A program made the position numbers and the translations under genes. From DATKDF01 sp035512795 (GTDB taxonomy: Bacteria; Acidobacteriota; Vicinamibacteria; Vicinamibacterales; SCN-69-37), in contig DATKDF010000138.1 of assembly GCA_035512795.1 (NCBI GenBank), positions 1 to 15,984 of the forward strand: a stretch of DNA of 15,984 nucleotides. Direction: 5' to 3'. Positions 7,696-14,599 of this stretch are shown piece after piece. The notes beneath the pieces were generated by a model. That model made no database searches. It saw only the letters and a list, made by a program, of their open reading frames with translations, and had not been told where the DNA came from. Positions within the stretch are counted from its first letter, which is position 1. Each line of letters begins with the position of its first letter.

Positions 7696-7710
7696 AAGAC
7701 GCCGGGGGTC
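7696..7710 (+). repeat. GACGCC palindromic element, copy 2
   Basis: AAGACGCCGGGGGTC, immediately after the TGA at 7692-7694; the 3' arm reads AT instead of TT, so the outer pairing is partly lost. The following bases (ATGTAAACCTTTCAC, 7711-7725) match the flank of copies 1 and 4. In addition GTGAAA at 7691-7696 pairs with TTTCAC at 7720-7725, which could close a larger hairpin covering the whole element. Confidence 0.7.
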
Positions 7711-7760
7711 ATGTAAACCTTTCACGGTCCGCGGTAGTCGAACACAGTGAGGCAGATGCA

Positions 7761-9749
7761 ATGAACCGAACGAAGCGGCGGGGACTGGCAGGACTGGTGG
7801 CGTCAGCGATCACCCTGGCGACGCTCGGCGTGGCCGCCCAGGTCACCGGCGGCGTCGTACCGACGCCCGGCCAGACGCGTGACAACCGCAATGCCCCGGT
7901 CGGCGCGGCGTCGCTCACCGGTGTCGTCACGACCGACGGCAGCGGCGCGCCCGTTCGCCGGGCCCGCGTGAGCCTCACCGGCCCGGAACTGCGAGGCGGT
8001 CGCTCCACTGTGACCGACGACGAAGGGCGATTCACGTTCGTGGCGCTGCCGGCCGGCCGCTTCACGCTCGGCGCCTCGAAGGCCGGCTACGTCAGCGCAA
8101 GCTACGGCGCCCGGAGCGCCGGCCGCCCGGGCACGCCAGTCCAGGTGCTCGACGGCCAGAAGTACGAGCGGATGAACATCCAGATGCCGCGCGGCAGTGT
8201 CATCACCGGCATCGTGGTCGATGACTACGGCGAGCCGGCCCCGGGGACGCCGGTGCGCGTGCTGCGCTTCGTCATGCGCACGGGCGAACGGACGTTGCAG
8301 CAGGCCGGCCAGGACACGACCGACGACCGCGGCATGTACCGTGTCTACGGCCTCCAGCCGGGCGACTACATCGTGAGCGCGATGCCGCGCAACCAGGGCA
8401 TCGGCGCCATCCGCGAGACGGTGATGGCCGAGGTCGAGATGCTCGTCCAGCAGGCGCAGGCGATGGGCGTCAACACCGGACCAGGGGGACGCGGCGGCAA
8501 TCCTGCGCCCCAGCTCGGCGGCCGCGGCGGTCGCGGGCAGGACCTGATTGACCGCGCGGCCGCCCTGCAGCAGCAACTGGGCGAGGCCGACGCCCAGACG
8601 GTGGCCTACGCGCCGGTGTTCTACCCGGGCACGACGACGGCCGGCACGGCGCTGCCGGTGACACTCGCCATCGGCGAAGAGCGCGCCGCGGTCGACTTCC
8701 AGCTTCAGCTCGTCCAGACGGCGCGCATCGAAGGCACTCTCTCGAGTTACGACGGCACGGTGCCGCAGGGTGTCCAGATCTCGCTGACACCGACCGACCA
8801 GGGCGACATGCCGCGCATCCCCGGCGTCGGCAACCTCTCGGTCCGGCCGAACTCGGGCGGCCAGTTCGCCATTGCCAATGTCACGCCCGGCCAGTACCGT
8901 CTGCAGGCACGCGCGATGCTCCGCGACACGACGGCGCAGCAGGCGGCGGGCGAGGCCGGACGGGGCGGCCGCGGTGGCCGTGGCGGTCCGATTGCCGACG
9001 TGCTGTGGGCGTCGGTCGATCTCGGCGTTTCCGGCCAGAACATCGAGAACGTCGTCCTCGCGCTCCGCCCGGGCATGAAAGTGTCCGGCCGGTTGTCGTT
9101 TCAAGGCGCCGGCACGCCACCCACCGACCTGTCGGGCGCGCGCGTGACGCTCGTGCCGCGCGGCGAAACGCAGCCGGGCGGCGTCCCGCCAGCCATCGTC
9201 GATGCCGGCGGTCAGTTCACGATCAACGGCGTGCCGCCGGGCCTGTACTCGATCGCGGCCGGCGTGCAGACCGGCCGCGGGCGCGGCGCCGTCAACCAGC
9301 CGGTGCCGGCCACCCCCGCCACGTCGTGGACACTCACCTCGGCGATCGTCAACGGACGCGAGGCGCTCGACACCCTGATGTCAGTCGACCCCAACCAGGA
9401 CGTCACCGGCGCGCTTCTCACGTTCACCGATCAGACGCAGGAGATCTCCGGTACGATCCAGGACGGCACCGGCAATCCGGCGCCCGACTACACCATCGTC
9501 GTCTACTCGGCCGACCAGTCGCACTGGGGCCCGTACTCGCGCCGCATCGCCGCAACCCGCCCGGCCACCGACGGACGCTTCTCGATTCGGTCGCTGCCGG
9601 CCGGCAACTACCGCCTGACAGCCGTCATCGACGCCGAACCAGGCGAGTGGTTCAATCCGGCCTTCCTCGCCCAACTGGTCGCCGGGTCGATCCCGATCAC
9701 GCTGGCCGTGGGCGAGCAGAAGGTGCAGGACATCCGGCTCGCCCGGTAG
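7761..9749 (+). CDS. Secreted carboxypeptidase-regulatory-like protein with RGG linkers
   Basis: A 662-residue exported protein, third of the five paralogs. N-terminal NRTKRR is followed by a hydrophobic signal segment to about residue 26. Beta-sandwich units are at about 50-130 (LTGVVTTDGSGAPVRRARV, then DDEGRFTFVALPAGRFTLGASKAGY), 146-208 (ITGIVVDDYGEPAPGTPV, then DDRGMYRVYGLQPGDYIVSA), 320-390, 430-500 and about 565-635 (ISGTIQDGTGNPAPDYT, then DGRFSIRSLPAGNYRLTA). The signature AYAPVFYPGTT (282-292) and AIGEERAAVDFQLQLVQT (303-320) are very close to those of the last gene in the window. Two Gly/Arg-rich linkers (about 240-260 and 400-409, GGRGGRG-like) are peculiar to this member. ATG 7761 has GAGG eight bases upstream. 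polA starts six bases after the stop, so polA is probably read through from this gene. Confidence 0.85.
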   Translation: MNRTKRRGLAGLVASAITLATLGVAAQVTGGVVPTPGQTRDNRNAPVGAASLTGVVTTDGSGAPVRRARVSLTGPELRGGRSTVTDDEGRFTFVALPAGRFTLGASKAGYVSASYGARSAGRPGTPVQVLDGQKYERMNIQMPRGSVITGIVVDDYGEPAPGTPVRVLRFVMRTGERTLQQAGQDTTDDRGMYRVYGLQPGDYIVSAMPRNQGIGAIRETVMAEVEMLVQQAQAMGVNTGPGGRGGNPAPQLGGRGGRGQDLIDRAAALQQQLGEADAQTVAYAPVFYPGTTTAGTALPVTLAIGEERAAVDFQLQLVQTARIEGTLSSYDGTVPQGVQISLTPTDQGDMPRIPGVGNLSVRPNSGGQFAIANVTPGQYRLQARAMLRDTTAQQAAGEAGRGGRGGRGGPIADVLWASVDLGVSGQNIENVVLALRPGMKVSGRLSFQGAGTPPTDLSGARVTLVPRGETQPGGVPPAIVDAGGQFTINGVPPGLYSIAAGVQTGRGRGAVNQPVPATPATSWTLTSAIVNGREALDTLMSVDPNQDVTGALLTFTDQTQEISGTIQDGTGNPAPDYTIVVYSADQSHWGPYSRRIAATRPATDGRFSIRSLPAGNYRLTAVIDAEPGEWFNPAFLAQLVAGSIPITLAVGEQKVQDIRLAR

Positions 9750-9755
9750 GGGTTG

Positions 9756-12440
9756 ATGCCCCGCCTGTTCCTGATCGACGGCTCGTCCCAGATGTACCGC
9801 GCGTACCACGCCATCCGTGGCCTCACCGGCCCGGATGGCCGGTCGACCAACGCCGTCTACGGCTTCACGACGATGCTGCGGAAGATCATCGAGGACAACG
9901 CGCCCGAGTACATCGCCGCCTCGTTCGACGTCGCCGGTCCGACCTTCCGTGACGACATCCGGGCCGACTACAAGGCCAACCGCGCACCGATGCCCTCGGA
10001 CCTGGTCGAGCAGGTCCCGCTCGTGCGCGAGGCCTGCGAAGCCCTCGGCGTGCCGGTCCTGACCTCCGAACGCTTCGAGGCCGACGACGTCATCGGCACG
10101 CTGGCGCACCAGGCACGCGATCGCGGGTTCGACGTCGCACTCGTCACCGGGGACAAGGACTTCTTCCAGCTCGTCGACGACCGGATCCGCGTCTACAACC
10201 CGCGCGACGAGGGCACCTGGTTCGACGCCGACGGGGTCGTCACGAAGTTCGGCGTGCGGCCCGATCAGGTGGTGGACGTCCTTGCGCTCATGGGCGACAG
10301 CGTCGACAACATCAAGGGTGTGCCGGGTATCGGCGAAAAGGGCGCCCGCGAACTCATCGTCGCGCATGGCACGCTCGACGCCCTGCTCGCGGCCGCGCCG
10401 TCAATTGCCCGGAAGGGCTATCGCGAGGCGCTCGTCACCCACGCCGACGCGGCGCGCGAGAGCCGTGAGCTGGCCCGGATCCGGACCGACGTCCCCGTCA
10501 CGTTCGACCCCGACGCGCTCCGCTACCGGGGTCCGTCGCGCGAGCGATGCTTCACGCTGTTCTCATCGCTCGGCTTCCGGTCGCTCGTCGCCGAGTTTGC
10601 GCCCACCGCAGAGAGCGTCACGCGCGACTACGCCGTGGCCGTGTCGCTCGAGGACATCGAGGCGCTGGCCGACGCCATCCGGCGCACCCGGCGGGTCGGT
10701 CTCGCGCCGCTCGTCCACGGGTCGGCCCTCGACCCGATGGTTGTCGGCTGGGCGTTTGCGGCCGAGCCGGGTGCGGCGCGGTACGTGCCGCTTGCGCATG
10801 CGGGCCTGGCCGACACGCCCAATCTCCCGATCGCCGGCGTGCGTGATCGGCTCGGGCCGGTGCTCGCCGACCCGGGCATCGCCAAGATCGGCCACGACCT
10901 GAAGCAGGCGTCGGTCGCGGCCGCGCGCGACGGCGTCGAGCTCGGCGGACTCGACGTCGACACGATGATCGCCGGTTACCTGCTCGACGCGAATCACCCG
11001 AACCCGACCATCGAGAGCCTGGCGCTCGAGCGCGGCGGCTACAAGGCGGCGACCATCGAGGACGTCGCCGGCAAAGGTGCGCGCGCGGTCGGACTCGATG
11101 CGGTGCCGGCGTCGGCGCTCGTCGTCTTTGCCTGCGAGCGCGCCGACCTGCCGCTCACGCTGGCCGCCGGGCTGGCCGACCAGATGGAGCAGGACGGGGT
11201 GACGAGTGTCTACCGCACACTCGAGCTGCCGCTGATTCCCGTGCTCGCCGACATCGAGCGGGCCGGCATCCGCGTCGATGCCGCCGTGCTCGCCGGCCTC
11301 GGCGCGCGGATGCAGCGTGAACTGGACGACCTGTCGGCCGCCATCTACGCGCACGCCGGCGGCCCGTTCAACATCAACTCACCGAAGCAGCTGGGTGAGG
11401 TGTTGTTGTCGAAACTCAACCTCCAGGGATCGAAGAAGACGGGCAAGACGCGCGCGATGTCCACCGCGCAGGCCGTCCTCGAAGAGATGGCCATCGAGCA
11501 CGAGATGCCGGGGCTCGTCCTGAAGTGGCGGAGCATCCAGAAGCTCAAGGGGACGTACGTGGACGCGTTGCCGGCGCTCATCGAGCCGAGGACCGGCCGC
11601 GTGCACACGACGTTCAACCAGGCGGTGGCCGCCACGGGCCGGCTGAGCAGCAGCGACCCGAACCTGCAGAACATCCCGATCCGGACGCCGCTCGGCCGCC
11701 AGATCCGCTCCGCGTTTGTGGCCGAGCCGGGTGCGCTGCTCATCTCGGCCGACTACTCGCAGATCGAGCTTCGCGTCCTCGCGCACCTGTCGCAGGACGC
11801 CGCGCTTGTCGAGGCGTTCCGCGCGGGCATCGACATCCACGACCGCACGGCCGACCGCGTCTTCGGTGCCGACAGCGGACTGGACAAACATGAACTGCGT
11901 CGACGCGCGAAGATCATCAACTACGCGCTGCTCTACGGCAAGACGGCCTTCACGCTGGCCAGAGACATCGGCGTCCCGCAGGCCGATGCCCAGGCGTTCA
12001 TCGACGCGTACTTCGACGGCTTCCCCGACGTCCGCCGGTACATCGACCGCACGCTCGACGAGGCCCGCACGTCGGGCGTCGTCCGGACGCTCGCCGGCCG
12101 CCGGCGCCCGGTGCCGGAGCTCGGCAGCCGGAACGGGCAGGTGCGGAGCCAGGCCGAACGCGAAGCCGTCAACATGCCCATCCAGGGCACGGCGGCCGAC
12201 ATCCTGAAGCAGGCGATGATCGATGTCCACGCCGCGCTCGCGCGGTGGAACGCCGGCCGCGCCCGGCCGACCCGTATGATCCTCACCGTTCACGACGAGC
12301 TGGTCTTCGAGGCACCAGAACCCGACGCCAGGGAGGCCGCCGATCTCGTCAAGTCATTGATGGAAAAGGCTTTCCAGCTCGATGTCCCCCTGACGGTGGA
12401 CGTCGGCATCGGCCCCGACTGGACCGCCGCCAAGCCCTAG
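9756..12440 (+). CDS. polA: DNA polymerase I, proofreading domain degenerate
   Basis: An 894-residue family A polymerase for gap repair and primer removal. The 5' nuclease domain (1 to about 290) is complete: LFLIDGSSQMYRAYHA, EADDVIGTLA, VTGDKDFFQLV and GDSVDNIKGVPGIGEKGA. In the middle exonuclease-fold domain (about 295-480) the usual acids are gone. The FDTET position reads GLAPLV (315-320), the LKYD position reads LKQA (Ala385), and YAAED reads FACER (Arg462), so 3'-5' proofreading should be absent. The polymerase domain (about 500-894) is intact: motif A DYSQIELR with Asp666, O-helix RRAKIINYALLYG with Lys719 and Tyr723, and motif C VHDE with Asp847. Tyr723 takes the place of E. coli Phe762. 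The frame is open from TTG 9753, but I prefer ATG 9756 because AGGGG at 9748-9752 would touch the TTG. It is placed inside the paralog array and ends before a strong hairpin. Confidence 0.97.
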   Translation: MPRLFLIDGSSQMYRAYHAIRGLTGPDGRSTNAVYGFTTMLRKIIEDNAPEYIAASFDVAGPTFRDDIRADYKANRAPMPSDLVEQVPLVREACEALGVPVLTSERFEADDVIGTLAHQARDRGFDVALVTGDKDFFQLVDDRIRVYNPRDEGTWFDADGVVTKFGVRPDQVVDVLALMGDSVDNIKGVPGIGEKGARELIVAHGTLDALLAAAPSIARKGYREALVTHADAARESRELARIRTDVPVTFDPDALRYRGPSRERCFTLFSSLGFRSLVAEFAPTAESVTRDYAVAVSLEDIEALADAIRRTRRVGLAPLVHGSALDPMVVGWAFAAEPGAARYVPLAHAGLADTPNLPIAGVRDRLGPVLADPGIAKIGHDLKQASVAAARDGVELGGLDVDTMIAGYLLDANHPNPTIESLALERGGYKAATIEDVAGKGARAVGLDAVPASALVVFACERADLPLTLAAGLADQMEQDGVTSVYRTLELPLIPVLADIERAGIRVDAAVLAGLGARMQRELDDLSAAIYAHAGGPFNINSPKQLGEVLLSKLNLQGSKKTGKTRAMSTAQAVLEEMAIEHEMPGLVLKWRSIQKLKGTYVDALPALIEPRTGRVHTTFNQAVAATGRLSSSDPNLQNIPIRTPLGRQIRSAFVAEPGALLISADYSQIELRVLAHLSQDAALVEAFRAGIDIHDRTADRVFGADSGLDKHELRRRAKIINYALLYGKTAFTLARDIGVPQADAQAFIDAYFDGFPDVRRYIDRTLDEARTSGVVRTLAGRRRPVPELGSRNGQVRSQAEREAVNMPIQGTAADILKQAMIDVHAALARWNAGRARPTRMILTVHDELVFEAPEPDAREAADLVKSLMEKAFQLDVPLTVDVGIGPDWTAAKP

Positions 12441-12448
12441 CCGCCCCA

Positions 12449-12465
12449 AAGACCCCCGGCGTCTT
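12449..12465 (-). repeat. GACGCC palindromic element, copy 3
   Basis: AAGACCCCCGGCGTCTT, identical over 17 bases to copy 1 and in the same orientation. Unlike copies 1, 2 and 4 it lacks the TAA--CTTT tail: the flanking sequence is CCGCCCCA. It forms the left arm of the 12448-12497 inverted repeat. Confidence 0.8.
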
Positions 12466-12479
12466 TTTGATGACTCAAA

Positions 12480-12497
12480 AAGACGCCGGGGGTCTTT
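12480..12497 (+). repeat. GACGCC palindromic element, copy 4
   Basis: AAGACGCCGGGGGTCTTT, the exact inverse of copy 3. It continues into TTAAAGAACTTTAA (12497-12510), itself a palindrome with TTAAAG/CTTTAA arms. That tail is alignable with the tails of copy 1 (TTGTAACTTTTAC on the minus strand) and copy 2 (ATGTAAACCTTTCAC). Its 5' side, GACTC, is also found at the same distance in copy 1. Confidence 0.8.
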
Positions 12498-12519
12498 TAA
12501 AGAACTTTAACAAAACGGG

Positions 12520-12541
12520 CGGGACAGAACCGGGACAGGAA
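12520..12541 (+). repeat. 11-bp-period direct repeat CGGGACAG
   Basis: CGGGACAGAAC (12520-12530) is followed directly by CGGGACAGGAA (12531-12541), 9 of 11 identical. A period of 11 bases puts both copies on about the same face of the helix, as in direct-repeat regulator sites. It lies upstream of the 12605 gene, between the hairpin and the TTACCAGT palindrome. It could equally be part of a dispersed REP-like sequence. Confidence 0.45.
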
Positions 12542-12546
12542 GCGTC

Positions 12547-12565
12547 TTACCAGTCACACTGGTAA
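12547..12565 (+). promoter_or_regulatory. Operator-like palindrome TTACCAGT-CAC-ACTGGTAA
   Basis: A perfect 8-bp inverted repeat with a 3-base spacer, 39 bases upstream of the chosen start at 12605. The size and symmetry suit a dimeric repressor. I do not see the same palindrome elsewhere in the window, and no regulator gene for it is present, so the binding protein is unknown. As an RNA hairpin it would be a weaker alternative. Confidence 0.5.
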
Positions 12566-12590
12566 CGGTCCCGGCTCGAGATGGGGCCCG

Positions 12591-12595
12591 AGGAG
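12591..12595 (+). promoter_or_regulatory. Shine-Dalgarno AGGAG deciding the start at 12605
   Basis: AGGAG lies 9 bases before ATG 12605 (and 6 before an in-frame GTG at 12602). It is inside the reading frame if translation is taken from ATG 12581, which has no SD of its own. This supports the shorter protein, whose N-terminus is then a normal signal peptide. Confidence 0.7.
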
Positions 12596-12604
12596 ATATC
12601 CGTG

Positions 12605-14599
12605 ATGGTGACGAATCGCACGTCGTGGCTCGCAGCGGCGCTTCTCTTCAGCTGGGTCACGGCACCTGGCGCGACCGGGAATCAAGTGACGGTGGTCCAG
12701 GGCAGCACCGCGGAAATCCGCGTGGAAGGCATAACGGGCGACTTTCAGTCGCCCCTCGGCGGGCGCGGCCTGCAGCCGATGGGGATCGGCTCCGGCCTGA
12801 TCATCGGCCGCGCGTTCGAAGCAACCAGCGGCCAGACGATCCCGGGCGCCCTCGTCACGCTCGGCCTGCCAGGGGTCGCGCCCCTGCGCGTGCTGGCCGA
12901 CGCCGAGGGGCGCTTCGCGTTCAGGACGCTGCCCGTCGGGCGCTACAGCCTGACGGCCAGCAAGCCCGGTTTCGTCGAGGGCGCCTACGGCCGGCGCCGG
13001 CCGGCCGGCCCGACACAGGCCATCGACCTCACCGAAGGCCAGCGCGCGCTCGACGCGAACGTGCCGCTCTGGCGGTACTCGGCGCTCGCGGGCACCGTCG
13101 TCGACGAACAGGGCGAACCGGTAGTCGGCGCGACCGTCCAGGCGCTCCTCCGCACGACCGTGGCAGGGATGCCGAAGCTCACATCGGCCGCCCTCGACCA
13201 GACCGACGACCGCGGCATGTATCGCATCGGGATGCTCGTGCCAGGCGACTACGTCGTCGTGCTCCCGGTCGGTCGTCCCGGGATGCAGACGTTCACCTTC
13301 TCGCCCCCCGGCGGCGGATACGCCGTCGCGCAGATCGCGACGTTCACGGCGGCAGTCGCCGGCGGCGGCATCGCAGAGGGCCCCGACGGCGTGCCCGTGC
13401 CCATCACCAACACCGAGACTCTGATGAGTCCCGCGGGCCTCGCGCCCGACGGCACGCCCCTCACCTACGCCACGGTCTTCTATCCGACGTCGGTCGGACC
13501 GGCACGCGCCGCCAGCGTGCGACTCGGCTCCGGCGAGGAACGCACCGGTCTCGACTTTGAACGCCGGCCTGTCCCCTCGGCGACGGTCAGCGGCCTGGTC
13601 AGCGGTCCGGACGGACCGGCCCCGAACCAGACGGTGACGCTCGTGCCGGCCGGCTCGGACGATCTCGTCTCGCCGGTCGGTAACTACACGACCCGCACGG
13701 GCGCCGACGGACGGTACGCGTTCAGCCACGTCGCACCCGGCGGGTACACGCTCAGGGTGGTGCAGACACCGGGCGCGGCCATGGGCGTTCGCGATCAGAC
13801 CGTGACGGGTGGCGGCGGCGTGATGATGGTGCGGACGGTCCTGACCGGCCGCGGCGCCGCGGCGCCGCCCCTGCCCGACGAGCCGACCCTCTGGGCCGAG
13901 GTGCCGGTCAACGTCGCCGGCGTGATTGAAGTGCCGGTGGCGCTTCGCGCCGGGGCGCGGATTACCGGCCAGGTAGCGTTCACCGGCGCGGCCGAGCGTC
14001 CCGCGTCCGACCAGTTGCCGTCCATCCGGGTCACGCTCGACCCGGCCGACGGCCGCACGCAGGCGATGCAGCTCAACCTGCGCGGCCGTATCGAGACCAC
14101 CGGCCAGTTCCGCACGATGAGTGTGCCGCCGGGCAACTACTTCGTGCGCGTCGAAGGCGCACCGCAGGGCTGGCACTTCCGCGGCGCGACGCTCGGCGGC
14201 CGGAACGTCACCGACGAGCCGCTGACCATCGAGGGCGAAGACATCGGCGGGGTCACACTCTCCTTCACCGACCAGCAGACGCAGATCACCGGCTCGGTCA
14301 CCAGTGACAACGACCAGGAGGACACGAGCGCGCTCGTCGTGGCCTTCCCGACCGACCGCGCCGGCTGGATCAACTACGGGTCACGGCCTCGTCGCGTTCA
14401 GAGCACGCGGGTCTCGGGCAACGGCTCGTTCACGCTGTCGGGTCTGCCACCGGGCGACTACCTCGTCGCCGCGGTCCGTGACGAGATCGCGGGCGACTGG
14501 CAGCGGACCGAGTTTCTCGAATCCATCGCGACGTCGGCCACGCGCGTGCGGCTGGCCGAGGGCGACAAACAGACTCACAGCCTGCGGGTGGTGCGGTAA
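12605..14599 (+). CDS. Secreted carboxypeptidase-regulatory-like multidomain protein
   Basis: A 664-residue exported protein, fourth of the five paralogs. MVTNRTSWLAAALLFSW leads a signal peptide ending near PGATG. A short unique segment (26-62) precedes beta-sandwich units at about 64-140 (IIGRAFEATSGQTIPGALVTL, then DAEGRFAFRTLPVGRYSLTASKPGF), 160-222 (LAGTVVDEQGEPVVGATV, then DDRGMYRIGMLVPGDYVVVL), 326-390, about 450-520 and about 560-630 (ITGSVTSDNDQ, then NGSFTLSGLPPGDYLVAA). The signature TYATVFYPTSV is at 287-297, followed by RLGSGEERTGLDFERR. A Gly/Met-rich linker lies between units two and three, as in the sister genes. I start at ATG 12605 because of AGGAG at 12591-12595. The gap upstream holds an operator-like palindrome, so this is probably the first gene of a new transcript. 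Its stop overlaps the next start as TAATG. Confidence 0.84.
   Translation: MVTNRTSWLAAALLFSWVTAPGATGNQVTVVQGSTAEIRVEGITGDFQSPLGGRGLQPMGIGSGLIIGRAFEATSGQTIPGALVTLGLPGVAPLRVLADAEGRFAFRTLPVGRYSLTASKPGFVEGAYGRRRPAGPTQAIDLTEGQRALDANVPLWRYSALAGTVVDEQGEPVVGATVQALLRTTVAGMPKLTSAALDQTDDRGMYRIGMLVPGDYVVVLPVGRPGMQTFTFSPPGGGYAVAQIATFTAAVAGGGIAEGPDGVPVPITNTETLMSPAGLAPDGTPLTYATVFYPTSVGPARAASVRLGSGEERTGLDFERRPVPSATVSGLVSGPDGPAPNQTVTLVPAGSDDLVSPVGNYTTRTGADGRYAFSHVAPGGYTLRVVQTPGAAMGVRDQTVTGGGGVMMVRTVLTGRGAAAPPLPDEPTLWAEVPVNVAGVIEVPVALRAGARITGQVAFTGAAERPASDQLPSIRVTLDPADGRTQAMQLNLRGRIETTGQFRTMSVPPGNYFVRVEGAPQGWHFRGATLGGRNVTDEPLTIEGEDIGGVTLSFTDQQTQITGSVTSDNDQEDTSALVVAFPTDRAGWINYGSRPRRVQSTRVSGNGSFTLSGLPPGDYLVAAVRDEIAGDWQRTEFLESIATSATRVRLAEGDKQTHSLRVVR

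Larger units (their letters stand above)
12448..12497 (+). terminator. 23-bp perfect inverted repeat, likely polA terminator
   Basis: Bases 12448-12470 and 12475-12497 are exact reverse complements (23 of 23), separated only by TGAC. In RNA this is a very stable hairpin 7 bases after the polA stop codon at 12438-12440. The 3' arm ends in TCTTT and runs on into TAA, and the 5' arm contains TTTTT, so termination could work in both directions. The pair consists of two GACGCC elements placed head to head. It is the strongest hairpin I can find in the window. Calling it a terminator is inference from place and structure. Confidence 0.7.

Noticed and set aside
7803..9104. 433-codon minus-strand open frame opposite the 7761 gene
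   Set aside because: Same reason: no domain, no SD of note, composition of an antisense shadow of a convincing gene.
9753..9755. TTG start for polA
   Set aside because: The SD-like AGGGG would abut the codon with no spacing; ATG follows directly and matches the usual MPRLFLIDG-type N-terminus.
12581..12604. Earlier ATG for the 12605 gene
   Set aside because: No SD before it; the AGGAG that would serve the real start lies inside this extension.
12554..14176. 540-codon open frame on the minus strand, antisense to the 12605 gene
   Set aside because: The plus-strand frame has a signal peptide and clear domain repeats. The minus-strand product is Arg/Gly/His-rich with no recognisable domain, as expected for a shadow frame in very GC-rich coding DNA.
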